A program made the translations under genes and the position numbers. Below the pieces are notes generated by a model. That model was not told where the DNA came from and ran no database searches. It worked only from the letters and a program-made list of their open reading frames with translations. Source: Polaribacter filamentus (GTDB lineage: Bacteria > Bacteroidota > Bacteroidia > Flavobacteriales > Flavobacteriaceae). From it: a DNA stretch of 64,000 nt. Shown one piece after another: positions 9,811 through 19,278 of this stretch (position 1 is the stretch's first letter; each line of letters opens with the position of its first letter). The stretch is from positions 365,001 to 429,000 of the forward strand of contig NZ_MQUA01000013.1 of the NCBI RefSeq assembly GCF_002943715.1, in the 5' to 3' direction.

Positions 9811-9839
9811 AAAAAAAAGATTGCTTCATAATTAGCAAT
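9811..9839 (-). terminator. Putative terminator of the minus-strand membrane-protein gene
   Basis: On the minus strand ATTGCT-loop-AGCAAT (6-bp stem) is followed by eight T residues. It lies just after the stop of the gene at 9852-10454. The stem is short, so the call is moderate; it could also help end the converging rlmF transcript. Confidence 0.5.
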
Positions 9840-9851
9840 AACAAACAGCGT

Positions 9852-10454
9852 TTAATTAAAAACAATATCATTAATTTTATACTTTTTACAAACTAAATGT
9901 AAAATTGTATAGACTAACATGTGCACAAAAACCAAACAAATAAAAGCATAAAGCGGAACACCTAAAACCTGATACGGCCAAAAATAGGTCCAAACGCCTA
10001 AATAAATTGTAATTACCTCACCAAAAGCAGGTAAAATTAGTGCTAAGATAATGGCAAGAATAATTTTATTTTTTTGCGTTTGATTTGTTAAAAAAGGAAT
10101 TAAATTTCGTTCTAGTTTATATAAGTAATGAAAAGCTAGCATCCAAGCAAATGGGAGCCATAAAGGCAGTTTTCTTGCAACTTCATGATATTTCCAATAC
10201 CCATTTGTAACACCCCAAGTTTCGCCGACAATTCCTCCAAAACCAGTTAGTAGCATACCTAATAATAGGAGCCAGTTTTTATTGGTTTTTGGTTTTATAA
10301 CTTCTGTGTAGCTATTATGAAAAATTTTTAAAAGTAGAATTACAGCAATAATAGCGTCATACTTTTTTAAAACTCCAATAAAAATGCCGGCAATTATTAG
10401 TTTTGCAAGTGCTTTTAAAATTTCGGTATAGAATTTTTTGTTGTTGGTAATCAT
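9852..10454 (-). CDS. Integral membrane protein of unknown function
   Basis: 200 residues with about six hydrophobic segments (roughly 12-30, 33-48, 60-80, 96-112, 128-150 and 160-190). The loop segment GETWGVTNGYWKYH resembles the ExxGvxxGxWxY pattern of carotenoid-hydratase-like (CruF/DUF422) membrane proteins, but the overall match is weak and no carotenoid gene is nearby. I do not assign a function. Convergent with rlmF. Confidence 0.6.
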   Translation of the reverse strand: MITNNKKFYTEILKALAKLIIAGIFIGVLKKYDAIIAVILLLKIFHNSYTEVIKPKTNKNWLLLLGMLLTGFGGIVGETWGVTNGYWKYHEVARKLPLWLPFAWMLAFHYLYKLERNLIPFLTNQTQKNKIILAIILALILPAFGEVITIYLGVWTYFWPYQVLGVPLYAFICLVFVHMLVYTILHLVCKKYKINDIVFN

Positions 10455-10580
10455 TTAGCTTTTTATCAAGGCTAAAAATAGTGATTTTTCATTCATTAAA
10501 TATACTAGTTGTAACAATTTGAAGCAGTATACATTTAAAATTGTTTCTATTAAATAGAATGTTCTAACAATTTTTTATTT

Positions 10581-11216
10581 CTAATAAAAAAAATCGCCTA
10601 AGAAATGATTTTTTAAACGATTGTGATTTAGAAGATTTTTCTTAAAACCGATAGGGAGCGATAATCTTGCAGAATTATTTTGAAAACCAGCGCCCCAGGT
10701 CTGACTTTCTGATTTAGTAATACCAATATTGTTCTCGTTTTCTTGGGTTCCAAAAGCATAACTTATTCCTGGTAATAATTCTATACCTAAAGCAATATGC
10801 TTATTAAATAAGTAGTTCAAACCTATTACAGCATTGATTGATGGGCTATAAGAAGATATTTTACTCGTAAATTCACCATTACTATCGTTTTTTGAGTATC
10901 CATATGAAAATGCAACATCTGCTCCATACCTATACTCTAAATTCTTAGTAATTAATTTTCTAATTTCTTTTCCAATACTCGCACTAAAACTAAAAGAATT
11001 GGACTCATAAGTTGAGTTTTCAGATTTATTTTTAGTACTCCATAAGTTTCCTGATAATATATTATATCGCCATAAAGCAGTAGAATTAACAGATTTATAA
11101 GTAAATCCAAAATTATTTAAATCTCTGAAAGCAATTCCGACTTCTTGTTGTTTTTCTTGTGCAATCATAATTAATGAAGCCATTATAAATAATACACTTA
11201 AAGTAATTTTTCTCAT
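10581..11216 (-). CDS. Predicted outer-membrane beta-barrel protein
   Basis: 211 residues with a signal peptide (residues 1-19, ends MIAQ). It then has alternating polar and aromatic stretches typical of small porin-like barrels (FSFSASIGKEIRKL, YRYGADVAFSYGYS, INAVIGLNYLFNKHIALGIEL), and the chain ends in an aromatic residue (GDFFY). No enzyme motif is visible. Function unknown; it may be a structural or adhesion-type envelope protein. It stands alone between two other minus-strand genes. Confidence 0.6.
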   Translation of the reverse strand: MRKITLSVLFIMASLIMIAQEKQQEVGIAFRDLNNFGFTYKSVNSTALWRYNILSGNLWSTKNKSENSTYESNSFSFSASIGKEIRKLITKNLEYRYGADVAFSYGYSKNDSNGEFTSKISSYSPSINAVIGLNYLFNKHIALGIELLPGISYAFGTQENENNIGITKSESQTWGAGFQNNSARLSLPIGFKKNLLNHNRLKNHFLGDFFY

Positions 11217-11262
11217 AATATATTTTATTATTGATTTTTTTAATAATCAAAATTAATGCCAC

Positions 11263-11290
11263 AAAAAAACCGAAGCTAATTACTTCGGTT
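11263..11290 (-). terminator. Intrinsic terminator of lpdA
   Basis: The 8-bp stem AACCGAAG / CTTCGGTT (11268-11275 and 11283-11290) is followed, on the minus strand, by a run of T residues. It lies 35 bp after the lpdA stop. Confidence 0.8.
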
Positions 11291-11324
11291 CAAATGCAAC
11301 TTTTTTCTTGTATTTAATAAAATA

Positions 11325-12713
11325 TTACAAATGTATTACTTCTCCATAAGCATCAGCAACCGCTTCCATAACCGCTTCGCTCATTGTTGGGTGTGGATGA
11401 ATTGTCTTTAAAACTTCATGGCCAGTTGTTTCTAATTTACGACCTAAAACTGCTTCCGCAATCATGTCTGTAACACCAGCACCAATCATATGGCAACCTA
11501 ACCATTCACCGTATTTTGCATCAAAGATTACTTTTACAAAACCATCAGGCGTTCCTGCAGCTTTGGCTTTACCGGATGCTGAGAAAGGGAATTTACCAAC
11601 CTTAAGCTCATAACCAGCTTCTAAAGCTTTTGCTTCAGTCATACCAACAGAGGCAATTTCTGGAGTAGCATATGTACAACCAGGAACGTTTCCGTAATCT
11701 ATCGCTTCTGTGTGTAAACCAGCTAATTTTTCAACACAAGTAATACCTTCGGCAGAAGCAACGTGTGCCAATGCTTGTCCAGGAACTACATCTCCAATAG
11801 CGTAGTAACCAGGAATATTAGTTTGATACCAATCGTTAACTAAAATTTTGTCTCTGTCAACAATAATTCCAACATCTTCTAAACCTATGTTTTCAATGTT
11901 AGACTTTATACCAACTGCTGACAATAAAATATCTGCTTCTAACTTTTCTTCGCCTTTTTTTGTTTTTACAGTGGCAATAACACCATCACCAGAAGTATCA
12001 ACAGATAAAACTTCTGAACTTGTCATTACTTTTATACCTGCTTTCTTAATAGAGCGCTCAAATTGTTTTGAAATATCAATATCTTCTACAGGTACTAAAT
12101 TAGGCATAAACTCTACAATAGTAACGTCCGTTCCCATCGTATTATAAAAATGCGCAAACTCAACACCAATAGCTCCAGAACCTACAACGATCATAGATTT
12201 TGGTTGCTTTGGTAACGTCATTGCCTTTCTGTATTCAATTACTTTAACACCATCTTGTGGTAGGTTTGGTAATTCTCTAGAACGAGAACCTGTTGCAATA
12301 ATTATGTTGTCTGCGCTATACTCAGTTACAGTTCCGTTTTCGGCTGTAACATCTACTCTTTTACCTGTTTTAATTTTACCAAAACCATAGATAATATCGA
12401 TTTTGTTTTTCTTCATCAAAAAAGCAACACCTTTGCTCATTCCGTCTGCAATTCCTCTACTACGTTTAATTACAGCTTCAAAATCTTTGTCTATTGCTTC
12501 CGCTTTTAAACCATACTCATCAACATGTTTTAAATAGTCGTACACTTGAGCAGATTTCAACAATGCCTTTGTAGGTATACATCCCCAGTTCAGGCAAATT
12601 CCACCTAACGATTCTTTTTCTACGATTGCAACTTTAAAGCCTAATTGTGATGCTCTAATTCCAGTTACATATCCTCCAGGACCACTTCCAACAATTATGA
12701 TGTCGTATTTCAT
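11325..12713 (-). CDS. lpdA: Dihydrolipoyl dehydrogenase (E3)
   Basis: FAD-dependent oxidoreductase that reoxidises lipoamide in the pyruvate and 2-oxoglutarate dehydrogenase complexes and in glycine cleavage. The 462 residues start with the FAD-binding GSGPGGYV. The redox-active disulfide is GGICLNWGCIPTK (Cys40 and Cys45), the NAD-binding motif is VVGSGAIGVEFA, the second FAD motif is YYAIGDV, and the C-terminal catalytic dyad segment is HPHPTMSEAVMEA. All key residues are present. It is a single-gene unit with a putative promoter box upstream and a strong terminator downstream. Confidence 0.96.
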   Translation of the reverse strand: MKYDIIIVGSGPGGYVTGIRASQLGFKVAIVEKESLGGICLNWGCIPTKALLKSAQVYDYLKHVDEYGLKAEAIDKDFEAVIKRSRGIADGMSKGVAFLMKKNKIDIIYGFGKIKTGKRVDVTAENGTVTEYSADNIIIATGSRSRELPNLPQDGVKVIEYRKAMTLPKQPKSMIVVGSGAIGVEFAHFYNTMGTDVTIVEFMPNLVPVEDIDISKQFERSIKKAGIKVMTSSEVLSVDTSGDGVIATVKTKKGEEKLEADILLSAVGIKSNIENIGLEDVGIIVDRDKILVNDWYQTNIPGYYAIGDVVPGQALAHVASAEGITCVEKLAGLHTEAIDYGNVPGCTYATPEIASVGMTEAKALEAGYELKVGKFPFSASGKAKAAGTPDGFVKVIFDAKYGEWLGCHMIGAGVTDMIAEAVLGRKLETTGHEVLKTIHPHPTMSEAVMEAVADAYGEVIHL

Positions 12714-12785
12714 TTTTATTTTTTTATTTTTAAAGTTTAAAAAGATGTTAAACTCTATTGTTTTTGTTTTTTGATGCGTTTAGCG

Positions 12786-12793
12786 CAAATTTA
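12786..12793 (-). promoter_or_regulatory. Putative -7 promoter box of lpdA
   Basis: Minus-strand TAAATTTG, matching TAnnTTTG, about 73 bp upstream of the lpdA start. No obvious -33 box. Confidence 0.4.
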
Positions 12794-12993
12794 TTCATTC
12801 TAACTTTATTTCTAGTAAAAATGAAAACTATTTTTTTGATCTCCTAAACTGCTTTCTGTTCTGTTTTTTTGAATAAAATAAGTTTAGTATAAACAGGTTA
12901 AGAATATCAACAGATATTTAACGAATTAAAACCCCAATTAGCTAATTTACTACCATTTATTTTTAGTTACAATTTTTTTTACTGTTTGCTAAT

Positions 12994-14769
12994 TTACATT
13001 CGCTCAGGAACTTGTATTCCTAATAAAGAAAAAGCTGATTTTATAGTCTCCGCAACTTTGTGAGCCAATTGTACTCTAAATATTTTTTTATCTTCATTTT
13101 CTTCGCCTAATATGGATACATTTTGATAAAAAGAATTAAATTCTTTTACTAAATCATACGTATAATTTGCAATAATTGCGGGTGAGTAGTTTGTCGCGGC
13201 TTGTTGAATCGTTTCTGGAAATAACGCCAGTTGTTTCAATAATTCCTTTTCCTTTTGATGTAAATCAATAGAAACCGATTTTGAATACTCAAAGTCTGAT
13301 TTTCTAATAATAGATTGAATTCTAGCATAGGTATACTGAATAAAAGGTCCCGTATTGCCTTGAAAATCTACGGACGATTTTGGGTCGAATAAAATTCTTT
13401 TCTTAGGATCTACTTTTAGAATAAAATATTTTAAGGCTCCTAAACCAATCGTTTTGTATAGCTCTTGTTTTTCTTCTTCGGAATAACCATCTAATTTTCC
13501 TAATTCTTCTGAAATTTCTTTTGCAGTTTCGGTCATTTCAACCATTAAATCATCAGCATCCACAACAGTTCCCTCTCTAGACTTCATTTTTCCAGAAGGT
13601 AAATCTACCATGCCGTAGCTTAGATGATGTAGTTGTTTTGCCCAATCAAATCCTAGTTTTTTCAAGATTAAAAACAATACTTGAAAGTGATAATCTTGCT
13701 CATTACCAACGGTATAAACCATCCCGCCAACATCTGCATAATCCTTAACACGCTGAATTGCTGTGCCAATATCTTGGGTCATGTACACGGCAGTTCCGTC
13801 TGAACGCAGCACAATTTTTTCATCTAAACCATCATCCGTTAAATCGCACCAAACAGAACCATCTTTTTTTTTGTAGAACACACCTTTTTCTATTCCTTGT
13901 GTAACCACATCTTTTCCTAATAAATAAGTATCACTTTCATAATATAAAGTATCAAAATCTACACCTATATTTTTGTAAGTAACTTCAAAACCTTTGTAAA
14001 CCCAAGAGTTCATTTCTGTCCAAAGAGAAACTACTTGGTCATCTCCAGCTTCCCATTTTAAAAGCATTTGTTGCGCTTCTACTAAAAGTGGCGCTTCTTT
14101 TTTTGCTTCTTCTTCGGTTTTTCCTTCAGATATTAATTGCGCAATTTCTTTCTTATATTCTTGATCGAATTTCACGTAGTAATTACCAACCAGTTTATCG
14201 CCTTTTAAACCGGTAGAAGTTGGCGTTTCTCCGTTACCATACTTCTGCCAAGCCAACATCGATTTACAAATATGAATTCCTCGGTCGTTTATAATCTGAG
14301 TTTTATACACTTTTTTACCGGATGCTTTAATGATTTCGGCAACAGAGAAGCCTAATAAATTATTACGAACATGCCCTAAATGTAGTGGTTTATTGGTGTT
14401 TGGAGATGAATATTCTACCATCATCGCTTTGTCATCCGCTATAGGCGAAACAAAACCAAAACTTGAATCTGTATAAATGGAATTGAAAAAATTGGTATAA
14501 AAAGCATCGTTAATTACCAAATTTAGAAAGCCTTTTACAACATTGTAATTTGTTATTTCTGCAACGTTTTCAACTAAATAGTTCCCTAAATCCCCTCCAA
14601 TTTGAACCGGATTTCCTTTTTTGTAACGCAACATCGGGAAAACTACAACTGTAATATCTCCTTCAAAATCTTTCCTTGTTGCTTGAAATTCTACAGAAGG
14701 AATTTCTATATTATATAAAGCTAAGAAACCTTCTTTTACGTTGGTTTCTATTCGGTTTTGAATATTCAT
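12994..14769 (-). CDS. argS: Arginyl-tRNA synthetase
   Basis: Class I aminoacyl-tRNA synthetase that charges tRNA-Arg. The 591-residue protein has the N-terminal Add-1 domain, the HIGH-type motif HLGH at 130-133 (in NKPLHLGHVRNN), a KMSKS-like motif GKMKSREGTVV, the DPKKRILFDP segment, and a C-terminal anticodon-binding DALR domain ending in SLLGIQVPERM, the characteristic end of the family. Single gene, with a -7 box close to the start. Confidence 0.97.
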   Translation of the reverse strand: MNIQNRIETNVKEGFLALYNIEIPSVEFQATRKDFEGDITVVVFPMLRYKKGNPVQIGGDLGNYLVENVAEITNYNVVKGFLNLVINDAFYTNFFNSIYTDSSFGFVSPIADDKAMMVEYSSPNTNKPLHLGHVRNNLLGFSVAEIIKASGKKVYKTQIINDRGIHICKSMLAWQKYGNGETPTSTGLKGDKLVGNYYVKFDQEYKKEIAQLISEGKTEEEAKKEAPLLVEAQQMLLKWEAGDDQVVSLWTEMNSWVYKGFEVTYKNIGVDFDTLYYESDTYLLGKDVVTQGIEKGVFYKKKDGSVWCDLTDDGLDEKIVLRSDGTAVYMTQDIGTAIQRVKDYADVGGMVYTVGNEQDYHFQVLFLILKKLGFDWAKQLHHLSYGMVDLPSGKMKSREGTVVDADDLMVEMTETAKEISEELGKLDGYSEEEKQELYKTIGLGALKYFILKVDPKKRILFDPKSSVDFQGNTGPFIQYTYARIQSIIRKSDFEYSKSVSIDLHQKEKELLKQLALFPETIQQAATNYSPAIIANYTYDLVKEFNSFYQNVSILGEENEDKKIFRVQLAHKVAETIKSAFSLLGIQVPERM

Positions 14770-14788
14770 GGATTTGTTAAATTGTTTG

Positions 14789-14796
14789 CAAAATTA
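14789..14796 (-). promoter_or_regulatory. Putative -7 promoter box of argS
   Basis: Minus-strand TAATTTTG, matching TAnnTTTG, 20 bp before the argS start; the transcript would have a very short leader. Confidence 0.45.
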
Positions 14797-14847
14797 CGTA
14801 ATTTTATTTGTTTTTTTGTGACATAATTTATTCGATTTTCATTTATT

Positions 14848-15570
14848 TTAGGTCATAAAATCAAGGGAATTATCTCTTTGAATAACCTCAAAATTGGCAT
14901 CTTGATATGCTTTTTTAAAAGCAGTTGAAATTTTTATCTTTTTATTTGGCGACCATTTAAATTCATAAACAAATAGTTTTTCAGATTTTTCTTCTGGCCA
15001 ATCTAACTCTTGCTGATCATAGGTTCTCCAGAAATAATTATTGCTACTAATTTTTTGATATTCATGCTTTTTTAAATGTTCAGAAATCAAATAGTTTTCC
15101 CATAATTGACCAACATCATTTCTGTTTTCTAACAAATTTAAATTTTTAATGATGGCATTTCTAATACCTGTATCATGAAAATACCACTTGCTAGATTTTG
15201 TAACTCCTTTTCTAAGGTTTTTACTAAACCCTTCAACTTTGAAAATTATAAAAACGTTTGAAAGTACGTCATGATAGCTTTCTAGAGTGTTTTTTGAAAT
15301 TTGTAATTGATTTCCTAATTCAGTTAAAGAAATTTCATTTCCTACTTGAAAAGCTAACAGCTTCAGTAGATCGTATATTTTTTCAACCTTTTTTATATTT
15401 TGAAAAACTAAGATATTTTTTAATAAGTAATCATTTATAATTTCTTGAAGGTACTTTTGTTTATCAGCCCAATTACTAATGTGAATCAATTCTGGATAGC
15501 CTCCAAAAAGCAGTGGTTCTTTTAGTTTTTCTGTAGTATTTTTATAATTCTCATAATCAGAAAATTCAAT
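14848..15570 (-). pseudogene. AAA/DUF4143 ATPase, C-terminal half only
   Basis: This reads as the C-terminal half of an AAA_14-DUF4143 ATPase of about 380 residues. In-frame coding begins just after a stop codon near 15571 (IEFSDYENYKN), passes the family segment LLFGGYPEL, then IHISNWADKQKYL, FSKNLRKGVTKSSKWYFHDTG, VGQLWENYLISEHLK and YFWRTYDQQELDW, and ends at 14848. The N-terminal P-loop half is absent here. An ATG at 15489 would give 213 residues but is probably not a real start. A matching N-terminal half lies on the same strand at 56814-57121, about 41 kb away, which suggests that accessory DNA split one ancestral gene. Confidence 0.75.
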
Positions 15571-15753
15571 TTAACTTAGAGGATGCATAAATAAAGTGCA
15601 TCTGATAATTCCTCTTTCAATTCTGCTAATTTGAGAAACCTCTATCCCCATAACATTAGCAAGGTTTTCTTGTGTAACACCTTTACTTTTTCTAATTAGT
15701 CTAAGATTTTTACCAAAAGCAATAAGGAATTTATTTTCTTCAGAAGTATTCAC
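15571..15753 (-). pseudogene. XRE-type HTH protein, C-terminally truncated
   Basis: 60 residues, of which 10-50 form a Cro/CI-type helix-turn-helix (GKNLRLIRKSKGVTQENLANVMGIEVSQISRIERG). After RGII the sequence changes to unrelated residues (RCTLFMHPLS) and stops, directly beside the truncated ATPase half. Intact small XRE proteins of this type continue for 15-40 more residues. I read this as a regulator whose 3' end was lost at the accessory-DNA junction near 15.6 kb. It could still make a short DNA-binding peptide. Confidence 0.6.
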
Positions 15754-15828
15754 AATATAAAAATCGTGTACTTCGTTATTTAATAAATGGGCAAGTATGC
15801 CTATATTTATAAATTAAAATTTAAACAT

Positions 15829-15957
15829 ATGAAAAAATTAACAATAATCTTAATCTTCTATTCTATGCTGTCTTAAGGACAGGTAAATAACGAAATAGAA
15901 GGCATAACTATTAATGCTCCTTGTAAAATAGAGTACACAAGAATTATTAATAATTAA
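15829..15957 (+). pseudogene. Remnant of a small secreted protein gene
   Basis: ATG at 15829 opens a signal-peptide-like stretch (MKKLTIILIFYSMLS), then an in-frame TAA at 15874. Reading continues in the same frame as GQVNNEIEGITINAPCKIEY and ends at 15957. The GQ after the stop resembles a signal-peptidase site, so the stop codon seems to have broken an exported protein. The remainder is too short to name. It sits in decayed DNA between the XRE fragment and an IS982 remnant. Confidence 0.45.
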
Positions 15958-16025
15958 AATAATTATACATGTATTAACACTTAAGGAAATAGTTTAATAA
16001 ATTATACTATTCATGTAACTATTAT

Positions 16026-16961
16026 ACACGTTGTGCATTTTAAATTATACTAATTTTAATATTGTTTATATTTTTATTAAAAAGAAACTTATTGATGTAT
16101 TGTATTGTTGTTAAGGATGTTATTTTAGATACTATTCTAGTTTTAAAGCCATCAAAAGATTCTAAGTAATTTCTTCTAATTACATTGGTCACAAAGTTGA
16201 GAGAATAAAGTTTCAATCCTTTTTTTTTCCTAAAGAGATAGGGCTTTTTTTCTAATTATTTTGATTATTTCTCATCGGAGTATTCAATTTTATATTACAA
16301 GTTTCGAATAAGTTAAGTTGAATTTCTGCTGATAAATAACCACGATCTCCAATTAAAGTACAGTCACTAATTTGATGCTTAATATCTTTTAAATAATTGA
16401 TATCGTGAACAGAAGCTGTACTCAAATCTATACGTTGAAACACACCACTAACGGAGCAAAGAGCATGCAATTTATAGCCATAATATCTTGAATCTCGTGA
16501 AGCACAATAACCTTTGTTTGGAATCGTACTAATTTTTTCTTTATAAACTTCCAAAGGCATACTATCAAACACAAAATACTTTTCGAAATCATTAAAAAAT
16601 GAGGCTAACTTTAAACGAATTACATCGATATGATTAAATAAATTTCACCTTCTTTTGTTGTAAACGCTTCTTTCAATTTTTGATAAAAGAGGTTTAGGAA
16701 GATTCCTAAATAAATCATTTTCATTATCGATACTCATAAATTCAGCAGTTAAACTCAAGCTAATCAGCTCTAAATCGCTTATCTTCGGTTTCCTTCTTTG
16801 ATAAGTTAAAAGTTGTTCTTTTGATATTTTTCTTAAAACTCCCAATATTCTTTCGTAATCTTCATTTAAGTTGTTCATAATTAATGTTTTATAGTTAAAA
16901 TAATTTACTGATTTTTAGTAAGATGGACAATTTTTATTATTTAAATCATAATACAACGGGT
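16026..16961 (-). mobile_element. Decayed IS982-family element
   Basis: The ends keep traces of the terminal inverted repeats of the intact IS982 copy at 54.8 kb: left ACACGTTGTGCAT (16026-16038) and right TACAACGGGT (16952-16961). The element is about 936 bp against 982 bp for the intact copy. Its transposase is broken by frameshifts, and no target-site duplication can be recognised, so it is an old, inactive insertion. Confidence 0.75.
16040..16878 (-). pseudogene. IS982 transposase, broken by frameshifts
   Basis: Minus-strand reading gives three pieces colinear with the intact IS982 transposase of this window. They are MNNLNEDYERILGVL to SVYNKRR (16878-16645), FDSMPLEVYKE to NTPMRNNQNN (about 16572-16252), and a C-terminal part with RIETLFSQLCDQ and, in another frame, FDGFKTRIVSK to INKFLFNKNINN ending at 16040. 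At least two frameshifts or deletions separate them. The DDE catalytic core is incomplete. Confidence 0.8.
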
Positions 16962-17357
16962 GTAATTTGTAAATAGATACTTCAAAGTTAAATAATTGTT
17001 AATAAATAGTTTTTTATTAGGAATTTAATTTATAGGTTTGATTATGTGCAGAGATTTAAAAGCTAGGTTTTTTTTGGAGCTGACAAAGCGGTTGGAAATT
17101 GTGTTTAAAAATAAATGACATTATAGGCATTTAAATTTTAAAAAAGCAATCGAGCGCATTGGCAAACGACTATTTTACATAATACTATATTATATCTATG
17201 AAATAAAAACAATGCCTTAAACAACATGATGAACATTTGAACTATAATTATTCTTATGTTTAATCCTTCATAATTATTAAAAAATTAAAACAGATAAAAA
17301 ACTTGATTAAGTTGCCATTGTAAAAAAATTAATACTTTAATTTATTTTAAATATTGA
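16962..17357. other. Non-coding stretch before the sigma-factor gene
   Basis: About 400 bp of AT-rich DNA between the IS982 remnant and the ECF sigma gene. I find no gene, no strong hairpin and no clean -33/-7 pair. It must hold the promoter of the sigma factor but I cannot place it. Confidence 0.4.
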
Positions 17358-17915
17358 ATGAACCTTATTCTAGAAGAAATACGAAATCAAAATCAGAAAG
17401 CTTTTAAAACGCTTTTTAATAATCACTTTGAAGAGTTGGTCGTATATGCCAATGGCTATCTTTTTCAAATGGATTCTAGTAAAGATATTGTTCAAGAAGT
17501 ATATATCTACATCTGGGAAAACGCTAATAAAATTGAAATTAAAACAAACTTTAAGGGATATTTATATTCCATGGTTCGTAATAGATGTTTTAACTATTTA
17601 AAGTCAATTAAAGTAACAGATGATCTTGCCTTTTTAGAATTTAACATTAACATAATTAACGAGGATGTATTCGATTCTACTTTAGAAGAAGATAAAGAAA
17701 AAGTGTATCATCAAATATTAAAAATTATTGATTCACTTCCAGATAAAATGCGAAAGATTGTTCAATTAAAATTTTTACATAATTATAAGTATTCTGAAAT
17801 TGCTAAAGAACTGGATATTTCAATTAACACTGTTAAAACTCAGCTTAAAAGAGCTAAATTTAAAATTATACAAATGGTTACAATCATTTTAATCCTATTA
17901 CAAATACGACAATAA
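17358..17915 (+). CDS. ECF-type RNA polymerase sigma factor
   Basis: 185-residue group IV sigma factor of the Bacteroidetes FecI-like type. Region 2 is SSKDIVQEVYIYIWENANKI...FKGYLYSMVRN (about residues 38-75). Region 4 is LPDKMRKIVQLKFLHNYKYSEIAKELDISINTVKTQLKRAK (about 130-172). The hydrophobic tail IIQMVTIILILL is longer than usual. It is followed by a fecR-like gene and SusC/SusD genes, the arrangement in which a TonB-dependent transporter with an STN domain signals through the FecR anti-sigma factor. It should drive the polysaccharide locus downstream. Confidence 0.9.
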   Translation: MNLILEEIRNQNQKAFKTLFNNHFEELVVYANGYLFQMDSSKDIVQEVYIYIWENANKIEIKTNFKGYLYSMVRNRCFNYLKSIKVTDDLAFLEFNINIINEDVFDSTLEEDKEKVYHQILKIIDSLPDKMRKIVQLKFLHNYKYSEIAKELDISINTVKTQLKRAKFKIIQMVTIILILLQIRQ

Positions 17916-18039
17916 AAACCTATATAAAATAAGGTTTCTCTAATTTTTTAACACTTTTTTGTTAATTTATTTTATTTTTTGTCACCCTTTTTATTTTTTT
18001 AGTTGTCTATGTAATAACAAAGTATATATATTCAATTAA

Positions 18040-19235
18040 ATGGAATTTAAACTAATTATTAAAAACATTAATAAAACTCTCACTCCAGATGAGGAAATTA
18101 TTTTTATTAAATGGTATAATGAATCTGAGAGGCACCAAAATTATTTTGAAAATGTAAAGGCCAATTACCACAATGGTTTTTCTCATATTGACATTAAAAA
18201 AGAATGGCTTACCCTTGAAAACAAAATAGTTATACCGTCAAGAAAAATTAATTTATGGAAATATATAGCTGCCGCTTCTATTGTTATTTTAATTTCCGGA
18301 TCCTTTGTTTTTAACTTCAATAAAACTCCTGCAATAGAATCTATTATAGTAGATAATAATAATGAAATAGAAAACACCATTATAATGGGAACAGACAAAG
18401 CAATTTTGACTTTAGAAAATGGTTCAAATATAACATTAGAAAAAGGTAAAGATTACATGGCAGAGAACCTGAAGAGTAATGGAGAAGAATTAGTTTACCA
18501 GCCAAAAAATATCACAAAAGCACAAATAAAATATAACTACTTAACTATTCCAAGAGGAGGTCAATTTTATGTACAATTGTCAGACGGAACTAAAATTTGG
18601 TTAAATTCTGAATCTCAATTAAAATACCCAATATCCTTTATTGAAGGTGAAATACGTCAAGTAGAACTTGTCTATGGAGAAGCTTATTTCGAGGTGTCTC
18701 CGAGCACTAATCATAATGGATCCAAATTCAAAGTGCTCACATCAATGCAGGAAGTAGAAGTATTGGGAACAGAATTTAATATTAAAGCTTATAAAGATGA
18801 AACCAATATTTACACAACTTTAGCTGAAGGTAAGGTGGTTATACATAATGGTTTTTCCAGTCAAAATTTAATACCAACCCAACAATCAAATTTAAATCTT
18901 AAAAATAATACAATAACTATCAGTTCAGTTGATGTTTATAGTGAGACTTCATGGAAAAAAGGGCTCTTCAGTTTTAAAAGCACAGAATTAAAAGAGATTA
19001 TGAATGTATTATCTCGCTGGTATGATGTTAATTTTGTATTCTCTAATCCAAAAATTGAAACTATTAAGTTTAACGGGTTTTAAGTAAAAACCAGACTATT
19101 GAAGAGATACTAACCACAATTAAGGACACTAAATTTATTAAAGATTATGATATAAAAGACAAAAAATTACAATATACTAAAAAGAAAGGGAACAAAGTTT
19201 ATACCTGGACAGTACTGCACTTCATCCCCTTTTAG
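18040..19235 (+). pseudogene. FecR-family anti-sigma factor, frameshifted near its C-terminus
   Basis: The frame from 18040 gives 347 residues. It has a cytoplasmic sigma-binding part, one membrane segment (IAAASIVILISGSFVFNF, about residues 71-88) and a periplasmic FecR domain (IPRGGQFYVQLSDGTKIWLN, GEAYFEVSP). It ends early at FNGF (TAA at 19081). Shifting by one base at the GGG run (19070s) continues VLSKNQTIEEILTTIKDTKF and ends at 19235, which fits the C-terminal DUF4974 domain that meets the STN domain of the transporter. One G appears to be missing. If real, the loss would uncouple signalling from SusC; a sequencing error is the alternative. SusC starts 43 bp after the shifted stop. 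Confidence 0.82.
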
Positions 19236-19278
19236 ATTATTAATTAACTAAATGTTTAACTAACTAACACACAAATTT

